A model generated the notes under the pieces. It saw only the letters and a list, made by a program, of their open reading frames with translations. It made no database searches and was not told the origin of the DNA. A stretch of 64,000 nt of DNA, taken from positions 62,001-126,000 of the forward strand of contig NZ_BSEJ01000004.1 of NCBI RefSeq assembly GCF_027921765.1, given 5' to 3'. Shown here in pieces: positions 8,467 through 16,012 of the stretch. Source of the DNA: Microbacterium barkeri (lineage in GTDB: Bacteria > Actinomycetota > Actinomycetes > Actinomycetales > Microbacteriaceae). Position numbers and translations under genes: made by a program. How positions within the stretch are numbered: the stretch's first letter is position 1; every line of letters starts with the position of its first letter.

Positions 8467-9744
8467 ATGAAGCGACGGCTCATCCGCGTGGCCGCGGTCA
8501 CGGCGGCGATCGGATCCCTCACCCTGGCGGGATGCGCGAGCTCGGGCTCCGGCTCGACCGAGTACGACCCGGACGAGAAGGTCGAGCTGACCTTCACGTG
8601 GTGGGGCAACGACGACCGCGCGCAGCGGTACGAGAAGCTCATCGAGGCATTCAACGAGGAGCACCCGAACATCACCGTCAACGGGTCGTTCACCGACTTC
8701 CCGTCGTACTGGGAGAAGCGCCAGACCGAGGCCGCCGGCGGCGGCCTCCCCGACGTGTGGCAGTTCTCCGACACGTACCTGCGTCAGTACGCGCAGAACG
8801 GCATGCTCGCCGACCTCAGCGAGTACGCGGAGTACGTGGACACCTCGGCGATCGACGAGGGCCTGCTCGCGACCGGCCAGCTCGACGGCGCGCAGTACTC
8901 GCTCCCGCTCGGCTACAGCACGTGGGCCGTCTTCCTCAACGACGACATCCTCGCCGAGCACGGGATCGAGCCCTACCCGGGCGGCACGAGCTTCGAGGAC
9001 TACTCGGCATGGATGGCCGAGGTCACCGAGGCGACCGGCGGCGCGGTGTACGGCGGCACGGACTACACGCAGCGCATCCAGAACTTCGAGAATGTGCTGC
9101 GCGCGCAGGGCGGCAATCTCTTCACCGAGGACGGCGAGCTCGGGTTCGACGAGGACGACCTCCGCGCCTTCTGGGAGAGCGGCGCCGCCGACCGCGACGG
9201 CGTCGTCGTGCCCCAGCAGAAGCTCGAGGAGCTGAGCCCGGTCTCGGGCTTCGGGGCGAACGTCACGGCGAGCGAGGCGAGCTGGAGCAACTTCGTCGCG
9301 GCCTATCTCGCGGACTCCGGCGCATCGAGCATCTCGATGGTCGCGCCGCCCACCGCCGAGGAGGGCGCACAGGACCTCTATCGGCAGGCCGGGCTGCAGA
9401 TGGCCGTGTCGGCGAAGAGCGAGCACCCCGAGGCCGCCGCGATCTTCCTCGACTTCGTCGTGAACAGCCCCGAGGCCGGCGAGATCTTCGGCACGTCGCT
9501 CGGCTTCCCCGCGTCGGAGACGAAGCTCGAGGGCGCGACCCTCGAGGGCCCCGACAAGCAGGTGGCGGACTTCCTCGCGTCGGTCGAGGAGCGCATCGGC
9601 GACGCTCCGCCCGCGCCCGTCGTGGGCTACGGCTCGCTCGAGCAGAAGTTCTGGGATCTCGGCAAGGAGCTCGGCCTCGGCACCGTCTCGGTGGACGACG
9701 CCGTGTCGCAGTTCTTCTCCGAGGCGAAGGTCATCCTCGGCTGA
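8467..9744 (+). CDS. Extracellular sugar-binding lipoprotein of an ABC importer (copy 1)
   Basis: A 425-residue family-1 solute-binding protein. The N-terminus is a lipoprotein signal: basic MKRRLIR, a hydrophobic stretch, and the lipobox LAGC with Cys at about residue 21. The mature part begins with a YDPDEKVELTFTWWGND strand typical of the family. The ATG at 8467 has an AGGAGA site (8455-8460). It is a close paralogue of the next gene: both share FWEKRQTEAAGGGLPDV or a near copy, IQNFE, FTEDGE and a C-terminal GYGSLEQKF/GYGTLEEKF block. It would capture an oligosaccharide, probably a rhamnogalacturonan fragment, for the permeases at 11274-13153. A hairpin and a separate promoter divide it from copy 2. 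Confidence 0.9.
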   Translation: MKRRLIRVAAVTAAIGSLTLAGCASSGSGSTEYDPDEKVELTFTWWGNDDRAQRYEKLIEAFNEEHPNITVNGSFTDFPSYWEKRQTEAAGGGLPDVWQFSDTYLRQYAQNGMLADLSEYAEYVDTSAIDEGLLATGQLDGAQYSLPLGYSTWAVFLNDDILAEHGIEPYPGGTSFEDYSAWMAEVTEATGGAVYGGTDYTQRIQNFENVLRAQGGNLFTEDGELGFDEDDLRAFWESGAADRDGVVVPQQKLEELSPVSGFGANVTASEASWSNFVAAYLADSGASSISMVAPPTAEEGAQDLYRQAGLQMAVSAKSEHPEAAAIFLDFVVNSPEAGEIFGTSLGFPASETKLEGATLEGPDKQVADFLASVEERIGDAPPAPVVGYGSLEQKFWDLGKELGLGTVSVDDAVSQFFSEAKVILG

Positions 9745-9754
9745 TCCGCCCGCT

Positions 9755-9801
9755 CCTTCCCGCCCTTTGTCACGGTACGGCCACGACACGGGGCGGGAAG
9801 G
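9755..9801 (+). terminator. Inverted repeat between the two binding-protein genes
   Basis: CCTTCCCGCCC (9755-9765) pairs perfectly with GGGCGGGAAGG (9791-9801) across a 25-nt loop, starting 11 nt after the stop codon. It probably ends or attenuates the first transcript before the second promoter. Confidence 0.6.
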
Positions 9802-9811
9802 GGCCTCCCCC

Positions 9812-9858
9812 TTGTGAAACGTTTTTACGCGCGCTAGAGTCTCGGGCAAGCGCTTTCC
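9812..9858 (+). promoter_or_regulatory. Promoter with two operators for the second binding-protein gene
   Basis: -35 TTGTGA (9812-9817), 17-nt spacer, -10 TAGAGT (9835-9840). AAACGTTT (9817-9824) overlaps the -35 and a second core AAGCGCTT (9848-9855) follows the -10 by 7 nt. This is nearly the same module as at 8365-8414, which points to duplication of promoter plus gene. Confidence 0.8.
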
Positions 9859-9914
9859 ACCCCATGGCGCCCGCCCGCTCCGGGCATGGACGATGTCGTT
9901 CTGAGAGGACAAAG

Positions 9915-11219
9915 ATGTTCCCCACCAAGAGGCTGGCCGCGACGGCGGCCCTCGTCGCGATCGGCGGCCTGACACTCGCCGGCTGCTCCGGCGGCTCCCC
10001 CGAGGCCGTCGAGACCGTCGACCCCAACGAGGAGGTCACCCTGACCTTCGCGTTCTGGGGCAACGACGTCCGCGCGGCGCTCTACGAGGAGGCGTTCGCC
10101 GCCTTCAACGAGGAATACCCCAACATCACCATCCAGAGCTCGTTCCTCGACTTCCCCGCCTTCTGGGAGAAGCGGCAGACCGAGGCGGCCGGCGGCGGCC
10201 TGCCCGACGTCATGCAGTTCGACTACTCGTACCTGCGCCAGTACTCCGAGAACGGCCTGCTGCTCGACCTCACGCCGTACGTCGGCGACATCATCGACGA
10301 CTCCGCGCTCTCGGAGGAGATCCTCGCGATCGGCCAGGTCGGCGACGGCAACTACGGCATCACGACCTCGACGAACGCGTGGGCGATGTTCCTCAACCCG
10401 ACCCTCCTCGAGGAGATCGGCGTCGAGGGCTTCGCCGGCGGCACCTGGGAGGACTACAACGCGTGGATGGCCGAGGTCACCGACGCCGCGGAGGCCAAGG
10501 GCATCGAGGCGTGGGGCGGCGGCGACTGGACCGGCCGCATCCAGAACTTCGAGCTGCAGATGCGTGCACAGGGCGAGGACCTCTTCACGGAGGATGGCGA
10601 GGCGAACTTCACCGAGGACGACCTGCGCGCGTTCTGGGAGCAGGGCTCGGAGATCCGCGAGGACGGCACGACCATCGAGCAGCAGCGCGTCGAGGAGCTG
10701 ACCCCGCTCGGCGGCTTCGACTCCGCGCTCACGACGAGCGAGCTCGTCTGGGACAACTTCGGCGCGGGCTACCTCGCCAACCTCGGCGAGGGGTACTCGA
10801 CGCTCGACCTCGTCGCCCCGCCGGTGACCGAGGAGGGCGCGAAGGACCTGTACCTCAAGCCGTCGATGCTGCACGCGATCTCGGCGAACACGGACCACCC
10901 CGAGGCGGCCGCGACGCTCGTCGACTTCCTCGTGAACAGCCCGGAGTCGGGTGAGATCTTCGGCACGAACCGCGGCCTGCCCGCCTCGCAGACGGCGCTC
11001 GAGGCCGCCGAGCTCGACGAGTTCAGCCAGAAGGTCGCCGACTACGAGGCGTCGATCGCCGACCGCCTCGGCGACGCCCCGCCCGTGCCGATCGTCGGCT
11101 ACGGCACCCTCGAGGAGAAGTTCCGCCAGCTCGGCACGGAGCTGAACTTCGGCACCGTCACGGTCGACGAGGCCGTGGACCAGTTCTTCTCCGAGATGGA
11201 CGTCGTCCTCAACCAGTAA
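9915..11219 (+). CDS. Extracellular sugar-binding lipoprotein of an ABC importer (copy 2)
   Basis: A 434-residue paralogue of the gene at 8467. The lipoprotein signal MFPTKRLAATAA to LAGC places the modified Cys near residue 24; the mature start is DPNEEVTLTFAFWGND. The ATG at 9915 has a GAGAGGA site upstream. Compared with copy 1 the fold-defining blocks are kept, but ligand-side residues differ: FTWWGNDDR becomes FAFWGNDVR, and GYSTWAVFLN becomes TSTNAWAMFLN. The two may therefore bind related but different ligands. It lies directly upstream of the permeases and is separated from them by a hairpin that could let the binding protein be made in excess. Confidence 0.9.
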   Translation: MFPTKRLAATAALVAIGGLTLAGCSGGSPEAVETVDPNEEVTLTFAFWGNDVRAALYEEAFAAFNEEYPNITIQSSFLDFPAFWEKRQTEAAGGGLPDVMQFDYSYLRQYSENGLLLDLTPYVGDIIDDSALSEEILAIGQVGDGNYGITTSTNAWAMFLNPTLLEEIGVEGFAGGTWEDYNAWMAEVTDAAEAKGIEAWGGGDWTGRIQNFELQMRAQGEDLFTEDGEANFTEDDLRAFWEQGSEIREDGTTIEQQRVEELTPLGGFDSALTTSELVWDNFGAGYLANLGEGYSTLDLVAPPVTEEGAKDLYLKPSMLHAISANTDHPEAAATLVDFLVNSPESGEIFGTNRGLPASQTALEAAELDEFSQKVADYEASIADRLGDAPPVPIVGYGTLEEKFRQLGTELNFGTVTVDEAVDQFFSEMDVVLNQ

Positions 11220-11225
11220 CCCCGT

Positions 11226-11255
11226 GGCGGCCCGGACGCACGCGTCCGGGCCGCC
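11226..11255 (+). terminator. Intra-operon hairpin between binding protein and permeases
   Basis: Arms GGCGGCCCGGACGC (11226-11239) and GCGTCCGGGCCGCC (11242-11255) are perfectly complementary, 6 nt after the stop. Such hairpins in importer operons often reduce readthrough or protect the binding-protein mRNA; the downstream ATG is only 19 nt away and no new promoter is visible. Confidence 0.7.
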
Positions 11256-11273
11256 CCACCCGATCGGGAGATC

Positions 11274-12257
11274 ATGACCACCACCCTGACGAGAACGGTC
11301 GTCACCGCCGACAGCGGCGGGCGGCGATCGCGTGCGGGGGCTCCGCCGCTGCGGCCGGGCCTCAAGAAGAAGAGCCTGCGCGAGACGCTGGCCGGCTACG
11401 CCTTCCTGGCGCCCTGGCTCGTGGGCTTCCTCGGGCTCACCCTGGGCCCGATGGTCTACTCGCTGTACCTGTCGTTCACGTCGTACAACCTCTTCACCGA
11501 CCCGAAGTGGATCGGCCTCGAGAACTACGTGCGCATGTTCACGGACGACCCGCAGTTCGTGCAGTCCGCGACGATCACGCTCGTGTACGTGCTGGTCGGC
11601 ACGCCGATCAAGCTCGCCGCGGCGCTCGGCATCGCCCTGCTGCTGAACTACCGCGACCGCGGCGCGGCGTTCTTCCGCTCGTCGTTCTACGCCCCCTCGC
11701 TCATCGGCGCCTCCGTCTCGGTCGCGATCGTGTGGCGCGCGATGTTCAACACCGACGGCCCCGTCGACTCGACCCTCTCGATCTTCGGGATCGACCTGGG
11801 CGGCTGGGTCGGCAACGTCGACCTCGTCGTGCCGATGATGATCCTCCTCGCCGTGTGGCAGTTCGGCGGCACCATGGTGATCTTCCTCGCGGGCCTCAAG
11901 CAGGTTCCGAAGGAGCTCTACGAGGCCGCCGAGATGGACGGCGCGGGGGCGCTGCGCCGCTTCAGGGCCGTCACCGTCCCGATGCTCTCGCCCGTCATCT
12001 TCTTCAACCTGCTGCTCGAGCTCATCGGAGCGTTCCAGGTGTTCGCATCGGCGTACATCATCTCCAACGGCACCGGCGGCCCCGCCGGGATGACGAACTA
12101 CATCACGATCTACCTCTACAAGCGCGGCTTCACCGACGGCCAGTTCGGGTACGCCTCGGCCATCGCGTGGATCGTCATGCTCGTCGTCGCCGTCATCGCC
12201 GTGATCCTGTTCCGCACCCAGAAGTCCTGGGTCCACTACGCCGGAGAAGACCGATGA
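11274..12257 (+). CDS. ABC sugar importer permease, MalF/UgpA type
   Basis: A 327-residue inner-membrane permease with about six hydrophobic spans after a basic cytoplasmic N-terminus. The BPD_transp_1 EAA loop that contacts the ATPase reads ELYEAAEMDGAGALRRF (about residues 211-227). The ATG at 11274 follows GGGAG. Its stop overlaps the start of the next permease (ATGA), so the pair is co-translated and would form the heterodimeric channel served by the binding proteins at 8467 and 9915. No ATP-binding subunit is encoded anywhere in the cluster, so a shared MsmX/UgpC-like ATPase from elsewhere must be used (inference from family behaviour). Confidence 0.93.
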   Translation: MTTTLTRTVVTADSGGRRSRAGAPPLRPGLKKKSLRETLAGYAFLAPWLVGFLGLTLGPMVYSLYLSFTSYNLFTDPKWIGLENYVRMFTDDPQFVQSATITLVYVLVGTPIKLAAALGIALLLNYRDRGAAFFRSSFYAPSLIGASVSVAIVWRAMFNTDGPVDSTLSIFGIDLGGWVGNVDLVVPMMILLAVWQFGGTMVIFLAGLKQVPKELYEAAEMDGAGALRRFRAVTVPMLSPVIFFNLLLELIGAFQVFASAYIISNGTGGPAGMTNYITIYLYKRGFTDGQFGYASAIAWIVMLVVAVIAVILFRTQKSWVHYAGEDR

Positions 12258-13153
12258 CCTCCACCGTCTCCACGCACCTGGTCACCACCGGGCGCCCCGC
12301 GCCCCGCAAGCGCGTCACGCGCCGCGGCTGGCAGACGATCATCTGGTTCGTCGTGCTGCTGGCGATCACCCTCGTCGTCATCTACCCGCTCATCTGGCTG
12401 GTCGCGTCGACCTTCAAGCCCAACAGCGAGTTCGGCCAGAACCCCGGCCTCATCCCGTGGGCGCCCACGCTCGACAACTACGTCAAGGTCGGCGAGGGCA
12501 TCGCCGGCATCCCGCTGTGGCGGTTCTTCGCGAACTCGCTCATCCTCGCGGTGTCGGCGGTGATCGGCACGGTCCTGTCCTCCGCCCTCGCGGCCTACGC
12601 GTTCGCGCGCGTGAAGTTCAAGGGCCTCGGGATCCTCTTCTCGGCCATGATCGGCACGCTCCTGCTGCCGTTCCACGTCGTGATCATCCCGCAGTACATC
12701 TGGTTCCAGAAGCTCGAGCTCGTCGACACCTTCGTGCCGCTCATCCTGCCGAAGTTCCTCGCGACCGAGGCGTTCTTCGTGTTCCTCATCGTGCAGTTCA
12801 TCCGGCAGATCCCGCGCGACATGGACGAGGCGGCGCGCATCGACGGCGCAGGACACGGGCGCATCTTCTGGTCGGTCATCCTGCCGCTCATCAAGCCCGC
12901 TCTCGTCACCTGCGCGATCTTCACCTTCATCTGGACGTGGAACGACTTCATGGGGCCGCTGCTCTACCTCAACAGCCCCGAGAACTATCCGCTCCCGATC
13001 GCCCTGCGCCTCTACAACGACCAGACGTCCGCGTCGGACTACGGCGCGACCGTCACGGCCAGCCTCGTCGCGCTCGTGCCGGTGATGCTCTTCTTCATCG
13101 TGTTCCAGCGCTTCCTCATCGACGGCGTCGCGACCCAGGGCCTGAAGGGCTGA
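12254..13153 (+). CDS. ABC sugar importer permease, MalG/UgpE type
   Basis: A 299-residue permease and partner of the upstream gene. After the basic segment RKRVTRRGW there are about six membrane spans; the EAA loop is DMDEAARIDGAGHGRIFW, and the protein ends with the family-typical FQRFLIDGVATQGLKG. It starts inside the stop codon of the previous gene. The next gene begins 3 nt after its stop, so one transcript should run from 11274 to at least 15891. Confidence 0.93.
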   Translation: MTSTVSTHLVTTGRPAPRKRVTRRGWQTIIWFVVLLAITLVVIYPLIWLVASTFKPNSEFGQNPGLIPWAPTLDNYVKVGEGIAGIPLWRFFANSLILAVSAVIGTVLSSALAAYAFARVKFKGLGILFSAMIGTLLLPFHVVIIPQYIWFQKLELVDTFVPLILPKFLATEAFFVFLIVQFIRQIPRDMDEAARIDGAGHGRIFWSVILPLIKPALVTCAIFTFIWTWNDFMGPLLYLNSPENYPLPIALRLYNDQTSASDYGATVTASLVALVPVMLFFIVFQRFLIDGVATQGLKG

Positions 13154-13155
13154 CC

Positions 13156-13797
13156 ATGAGCAGAGGCGAGCGCGCCGCCCGCCGCGCGGCGGCATCGGGC
13201 TCGGGCCCGACGCACGACGAGCCCGGGCGCAATCCGGGCGCGGCAGGCGCGCTCGCCCTGTTCGGCGAGGTGCTCCTCACGGGCGTGCTCGTGACCGTCT
13301 GCGGGCTCCTCGTCGTCACCCTGCCCGCCGCGCTCGCGGCGGGCATCCGCCACCTGCGCCGGTACGCGCGCGCCGAGGGATCCTCGATGCGCGCGTTCTG
13401 GGGCGACGTCCGCGCGGCGCTGCCCGGCGGGATCGTCGTCGGCCTCGCGTGCGCGCTGATCGCGGGCGTGCTCGCGATCGACATCCTGCTCGCCTCGTCC
13501 GGGCTGCTGCCCGGCGGCGAGCTGATCGCCGGATTCGGCTGGCTGCTCGCAGCCGCCGTCGCGGGGGTCCTGCTCACCGCGTCGGCGGCGTGGTCGCCCG
13601 AGAGCGGATGGCTCCGCGCCATCCGCTCGCTGCCGTCCGCGATCGGCCGGGACATCCCCGGATTCCTGTACCTCGTCGTCGCGGCCGCATTCGTGGGCCT
13701 CGCGACCTGGATGCTCCCTCCCCTGCTCATCCCCGCGCTCGGGTGCGCGGCCCTCGCGGCCGTCGCCGTCCCCGAGCGCCCCCGCCGTCGGCGCTGA
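13156..13797 (+). CDS. Small membrane protein, DUF624/YesL-like
   Basis: A 213-residue protein with four to five hydrophobic spans (about residues 32-60, 90-115, 122-145, 170-205) and charged ends. Order, size and the segment TLPAALAAGIRHLRRYARAEGSS resemble the DUF624/YesL family, which in Bacillus subtilis lies in the rhamnogalacturonan (yes) cluster beside a similar importer. Here it is tightly coupled to the permeases (2-nt gap). Its biochemical role is not known; an accessory or regulatory role for the importer is only suggested by context. The DUF624 assignment rests on weak similarity. Confidence 0.55.
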   Translation: MSRGERAARRAAASGSGPTHDEPGRNPGAAGALALFGEVLLTGVLVTVCGLLVVTLPAALAAGIRHLRRYARAEGSSMRAFWGDVRAALPGGIVVGLACALIAGVLAIDILLASSGLLPGGELIAGFGWLLAAAVAGVLLTASAAWSPESGWLRAIRSLPSAIGRDIPGFLYLVVAAAFVGLATWMLPPLLIPALGCAALAAVAVPERPRRRR

Positions 13798-13824
13798 CGC
13801 CGACGTACTCCGGATTCGAGGACC

Positions 13825-15891
13825 ATGCTCTACGGCGCCGACTACAACCCCGACCAGTGGCCGGAGCACGTCTGGGACGACGACGTGCTGCGCATGCAGG
13901 AGGCCGGGGTGACCACCGTGAGCCTCGGGATCTTCGCGTGGTCGCGCATCCAGCCCGCGCCCGACGTGTGGGACTTCGCGTGGCTCGACACCGTGATCGG
14001 CAAGCTGCACGCGGGCGGGATCGGGGTGAACCTCGCCACCGCGACCGCCTCGCCGCCGCCGTGGGCCACGGTCGCGCACCCCGACATCCTCGCCGCAGAC
14101 GAGAACGGCGCGCCGTACTGGCACGGCTCGCGGCAGCACCACTCCCCCGCCTCGCCGACCTACCGGCGGCTCGCCGCCGAGCTCGTCCGCCGCCTCGCCG
14201 AGCGCTACGCGCAGCACCCCGCCGTCGTCATGTGGCACGTGGGCAACGAATCGGGCTGCCACCTTCCGGTGGAGTACTCGGACGCCGCGCGCGACGCATT
14301 CCGCGGCTGGCTGCGCGCGCGCTACGAGACGATCGCCGCCCTCAACGCCGCGTGGGGCACCGACTTCTGGGCCCAGCGATACGGCGCGTGGGAGGAGGTG
14401 TTCCCGCCGCGCAGGGCCCCGTACAGCCGGAACCCGTCCCAGGTGCTCGACTACCACCGCTTCATGTCGGACATGTGGCTGGAGTGCTACCTCGCCGAGC
14501 GGGACATCATCCGGGCCGCCGGCGCGACGCAGCCGATCTCGACGAACATGATGGGCCCGTTCAAGCCCGCCGACTACACGACGTGGGCGCCGCACATCGA
14601 CGTCATCACCGACGACTGCTACCCGGACCCGCTCGATCCGCATCGCGTGCGCAACACGGCCTTCCAGCGCGACCTCGTCCGCTCGCTCAAGCGCGGGCGT
14701 CCGTGGCTGCTCATGGAGCAGGCGGCCGACGCGGTGAACTGGCGCCCGGCGAACCCGTCCAAGCGCGACGGGCAGCTCGCCGCCGAGACCGCGCAGTCGG
14801 TCGGCCGCGGGGCCGACGGCATCTTCTTCTTCCAGTGGCGGCAGTCGCGGGCGGGCTCCGAGAAGTTCCACTCGGCGATGCTCCCGCACGCGGGCACGCG
14901 CACGCGCACCTGGCGGGAGGTCACCGCGCTCGGGGCGACCCTCGCGGCCCTCCCCGAGCTGCCCGCTCCGGGCGACGACGCCCCGGTCGCCCTCGTCTTC
15001 GACTGGGAGAACTGGTGGGCGGTCGAGGCGGCCGACCACCCGAACCGCATCGACTACCTCGCGCTGCTGCGCGAGTGGTACGGCGCGCTCCACCGCCGCG
15101 GCATCATGGTCGACATCGTGAAGCCCGAGCACGTCGACGGGCGGTATCGCCTCGCGATCGCGCCGTTCCTCTATCTGCTGCGCGACGAGGGCGCCGCGGC
15201 GCTCGAGGGCTTCGCGGCCGCGGGCGGGGTGCTCCTGACCGGGCCGTTCAGCGACATCGTCGACGCGAACGACCGCTTCCGCGACGGCGGGTTCCTCACG
15301 CAGCTCGGCCCCGTGCTCGGCGTCGCGCTCGAGGACTTCCGCCCGCTCGTGCCGCCCGCACTCGATCACATCGCCGAGCGCGCCGGTGAGGAGGGCTCGC
15401 ACGACTCGGGGGCGGAGACCTGGGTCGCCGAGGATGTCCGCGAGGCGCGCTTCGCGCTCGGCGACGGTCGCGAGGCGGTCGGGACGTTCTTCGCGGAGGC
15501 GCTCTTCGCCGACGACGCCGCGATCGTCGCCTCGTTCACGACGGGTCCCTCGCGCGGGCGTCCTGCGCTGACCCGCCGCGCACACGGCGAGGGATCGGCC
15601 TGGTATCTCGCGACCATGCCCGACGACGCCGGGCTCGACCTCGTCCTGGGGGTCGTCATCGAGGAGGCAGCGGTCGAGCCGGTCCTCGGCGACGCCCCGC
15701 CCGCCGGCGTCGAAGTCGCGCGCCGCGGCGACCTCGTCACGCTCATCAACCACGGCGAGACCGACGTCGTCGTGGATGTCGCCGGCACCGACATCCGCTC
15801 GGGCGCGGCGATCTCATCCGTGGCTCTCGGTCCGCAGGAGTCGGCGTTCCTCCTCGCTCCCGCGCGCGTGCTCACGACCGCCGCTCCCTGA
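13825..15891 (+). CDS. GH42 beta-galactosidase
   Basis: A 688-residue cytoplasmic glycoside hydrolase with no signal peptide. The GH42 TIM barrel opens with YGADYNPDQWPEHVWDDD. The acid/base Glu is Glu142 in MWHVGNESGCH and the nucleophile is Glu298 in WLLMEQAADAVNW. A trimerisation domain (from about 390) and a small beta domain follow. It would split beta-galactosyl residues from imported oligosaccharides such as galactan or arabinogalactan side chains of rhamnogalacturonan-I. It is the last gene of the importer operon; a second GH42 lies at 60724-62772 in a different regulon. Confidence 0.92.
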   Translation: MLYGADYNPDQWPEHVWDDDVLRMQEAGVTTVSLGIFAWSRIQPAPDVWDFAWLDTVIGKLHAGGIGVNLATATASPPPWATVAHPDILAADENGAPYWHGSRQHHSPASPTYRRLAAELVRRLAERYAQHPAVVMWHVGNESGCHLPVEYSDAARDAFRGWLRARYETIAALNAAWGTDFWAQRYGAWEEVFPPRRAPYSRNPSQVLDYHRFMSDMWLECYLAERDIIRAAGATQPISTNMMGPFKPADYTTWAPHIDVITDDCYPDPLDPHRVRNTAFQRDLVRSLKRGRPWLLMEQAADAVNWRPANPSKRDGQLAAETAQSVGRGADGIFFFQWRQSRAGSEKFHSAMLPHAGTRTRTWREVTALGATLAALPELPAPGDDAPVALVFDWENWWAVEAADHPNRIDYLALLREWYGALHRRGIMVDIVKPEHVDGRYRLAIAPFLYLLRDEGAAALEGFAAAGGVLLTGPFSDIVDANDRFRDGGFLTQLGPVLGVALEDFRPLVPPALDHIAERAGEEGSHDSGAETWVAEDVREARFALGDGREAVGTFFAEALFADDAAIVASFTTGPSRGRPALTRRAHGEGSAWYLATMPDDAGLDLVLGVVIEEAAVEPVLGDAPPAGVEVARRGDLVTLINHGETDVVVDVAGTDIRSGAAISSVALGPQESAFLLAPARVLTTAAP

Positions 15892-15908
15892 TTCCCACCG
15901 GGTGGGAA
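15892..15908. repeat. Perfect inverted repeat after the GH42 gene
   Basis: TTCCCACC (15892-15899), G, GGTGGGAA (15901-15908) starts at the last base after the stop codon. It could be a short terminator stem or an operator; no T tract follows. Confidence 0.5.
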
Positions 15909-15925
15909 AACGCCATCCGGAGGGG

Positions 15926-15973
15926 TTGCACTGAGGAGATCCGGTGTGCCACACTCGTGGAAAGCGTTTACCC
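15926..15973 (+). promoter_or_regulatory. Promoter and LacI-type operator of the DUF993 unit
   Basis: TTGCAC (15926-15931) and CACACT (15950-15955) form a plausible -35/-10 pair with an 18-nt spacer. GGAAAGCGTTTACCC (15959-15973), with AAGCGTTT as core, follows at the expected transcript start, matching the arrangement seen before the binding-protein genes. Confidence 0.65.
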
Positions 15974-16012
15974 AACGAGGGGCAGCCCTCGATGAGAGCA
16001 AGGAAGCACATC

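Noticed and set aside
9834..12236. 800-codon minus-strand open frame opposite the binding protein and permease
   Set aside because: Low-complexity Glu/Asp/Arg/Val-rich translation typical of the antisense frame of high-GC genes; the + strand reading has clear lipoprotein and permease domains.
13039..15753. 904-codon minus-strand open frame opposite the GH42 gene
   Set aside because: Same antisense composition bias; the + strand has GH42 catalytic motifs.
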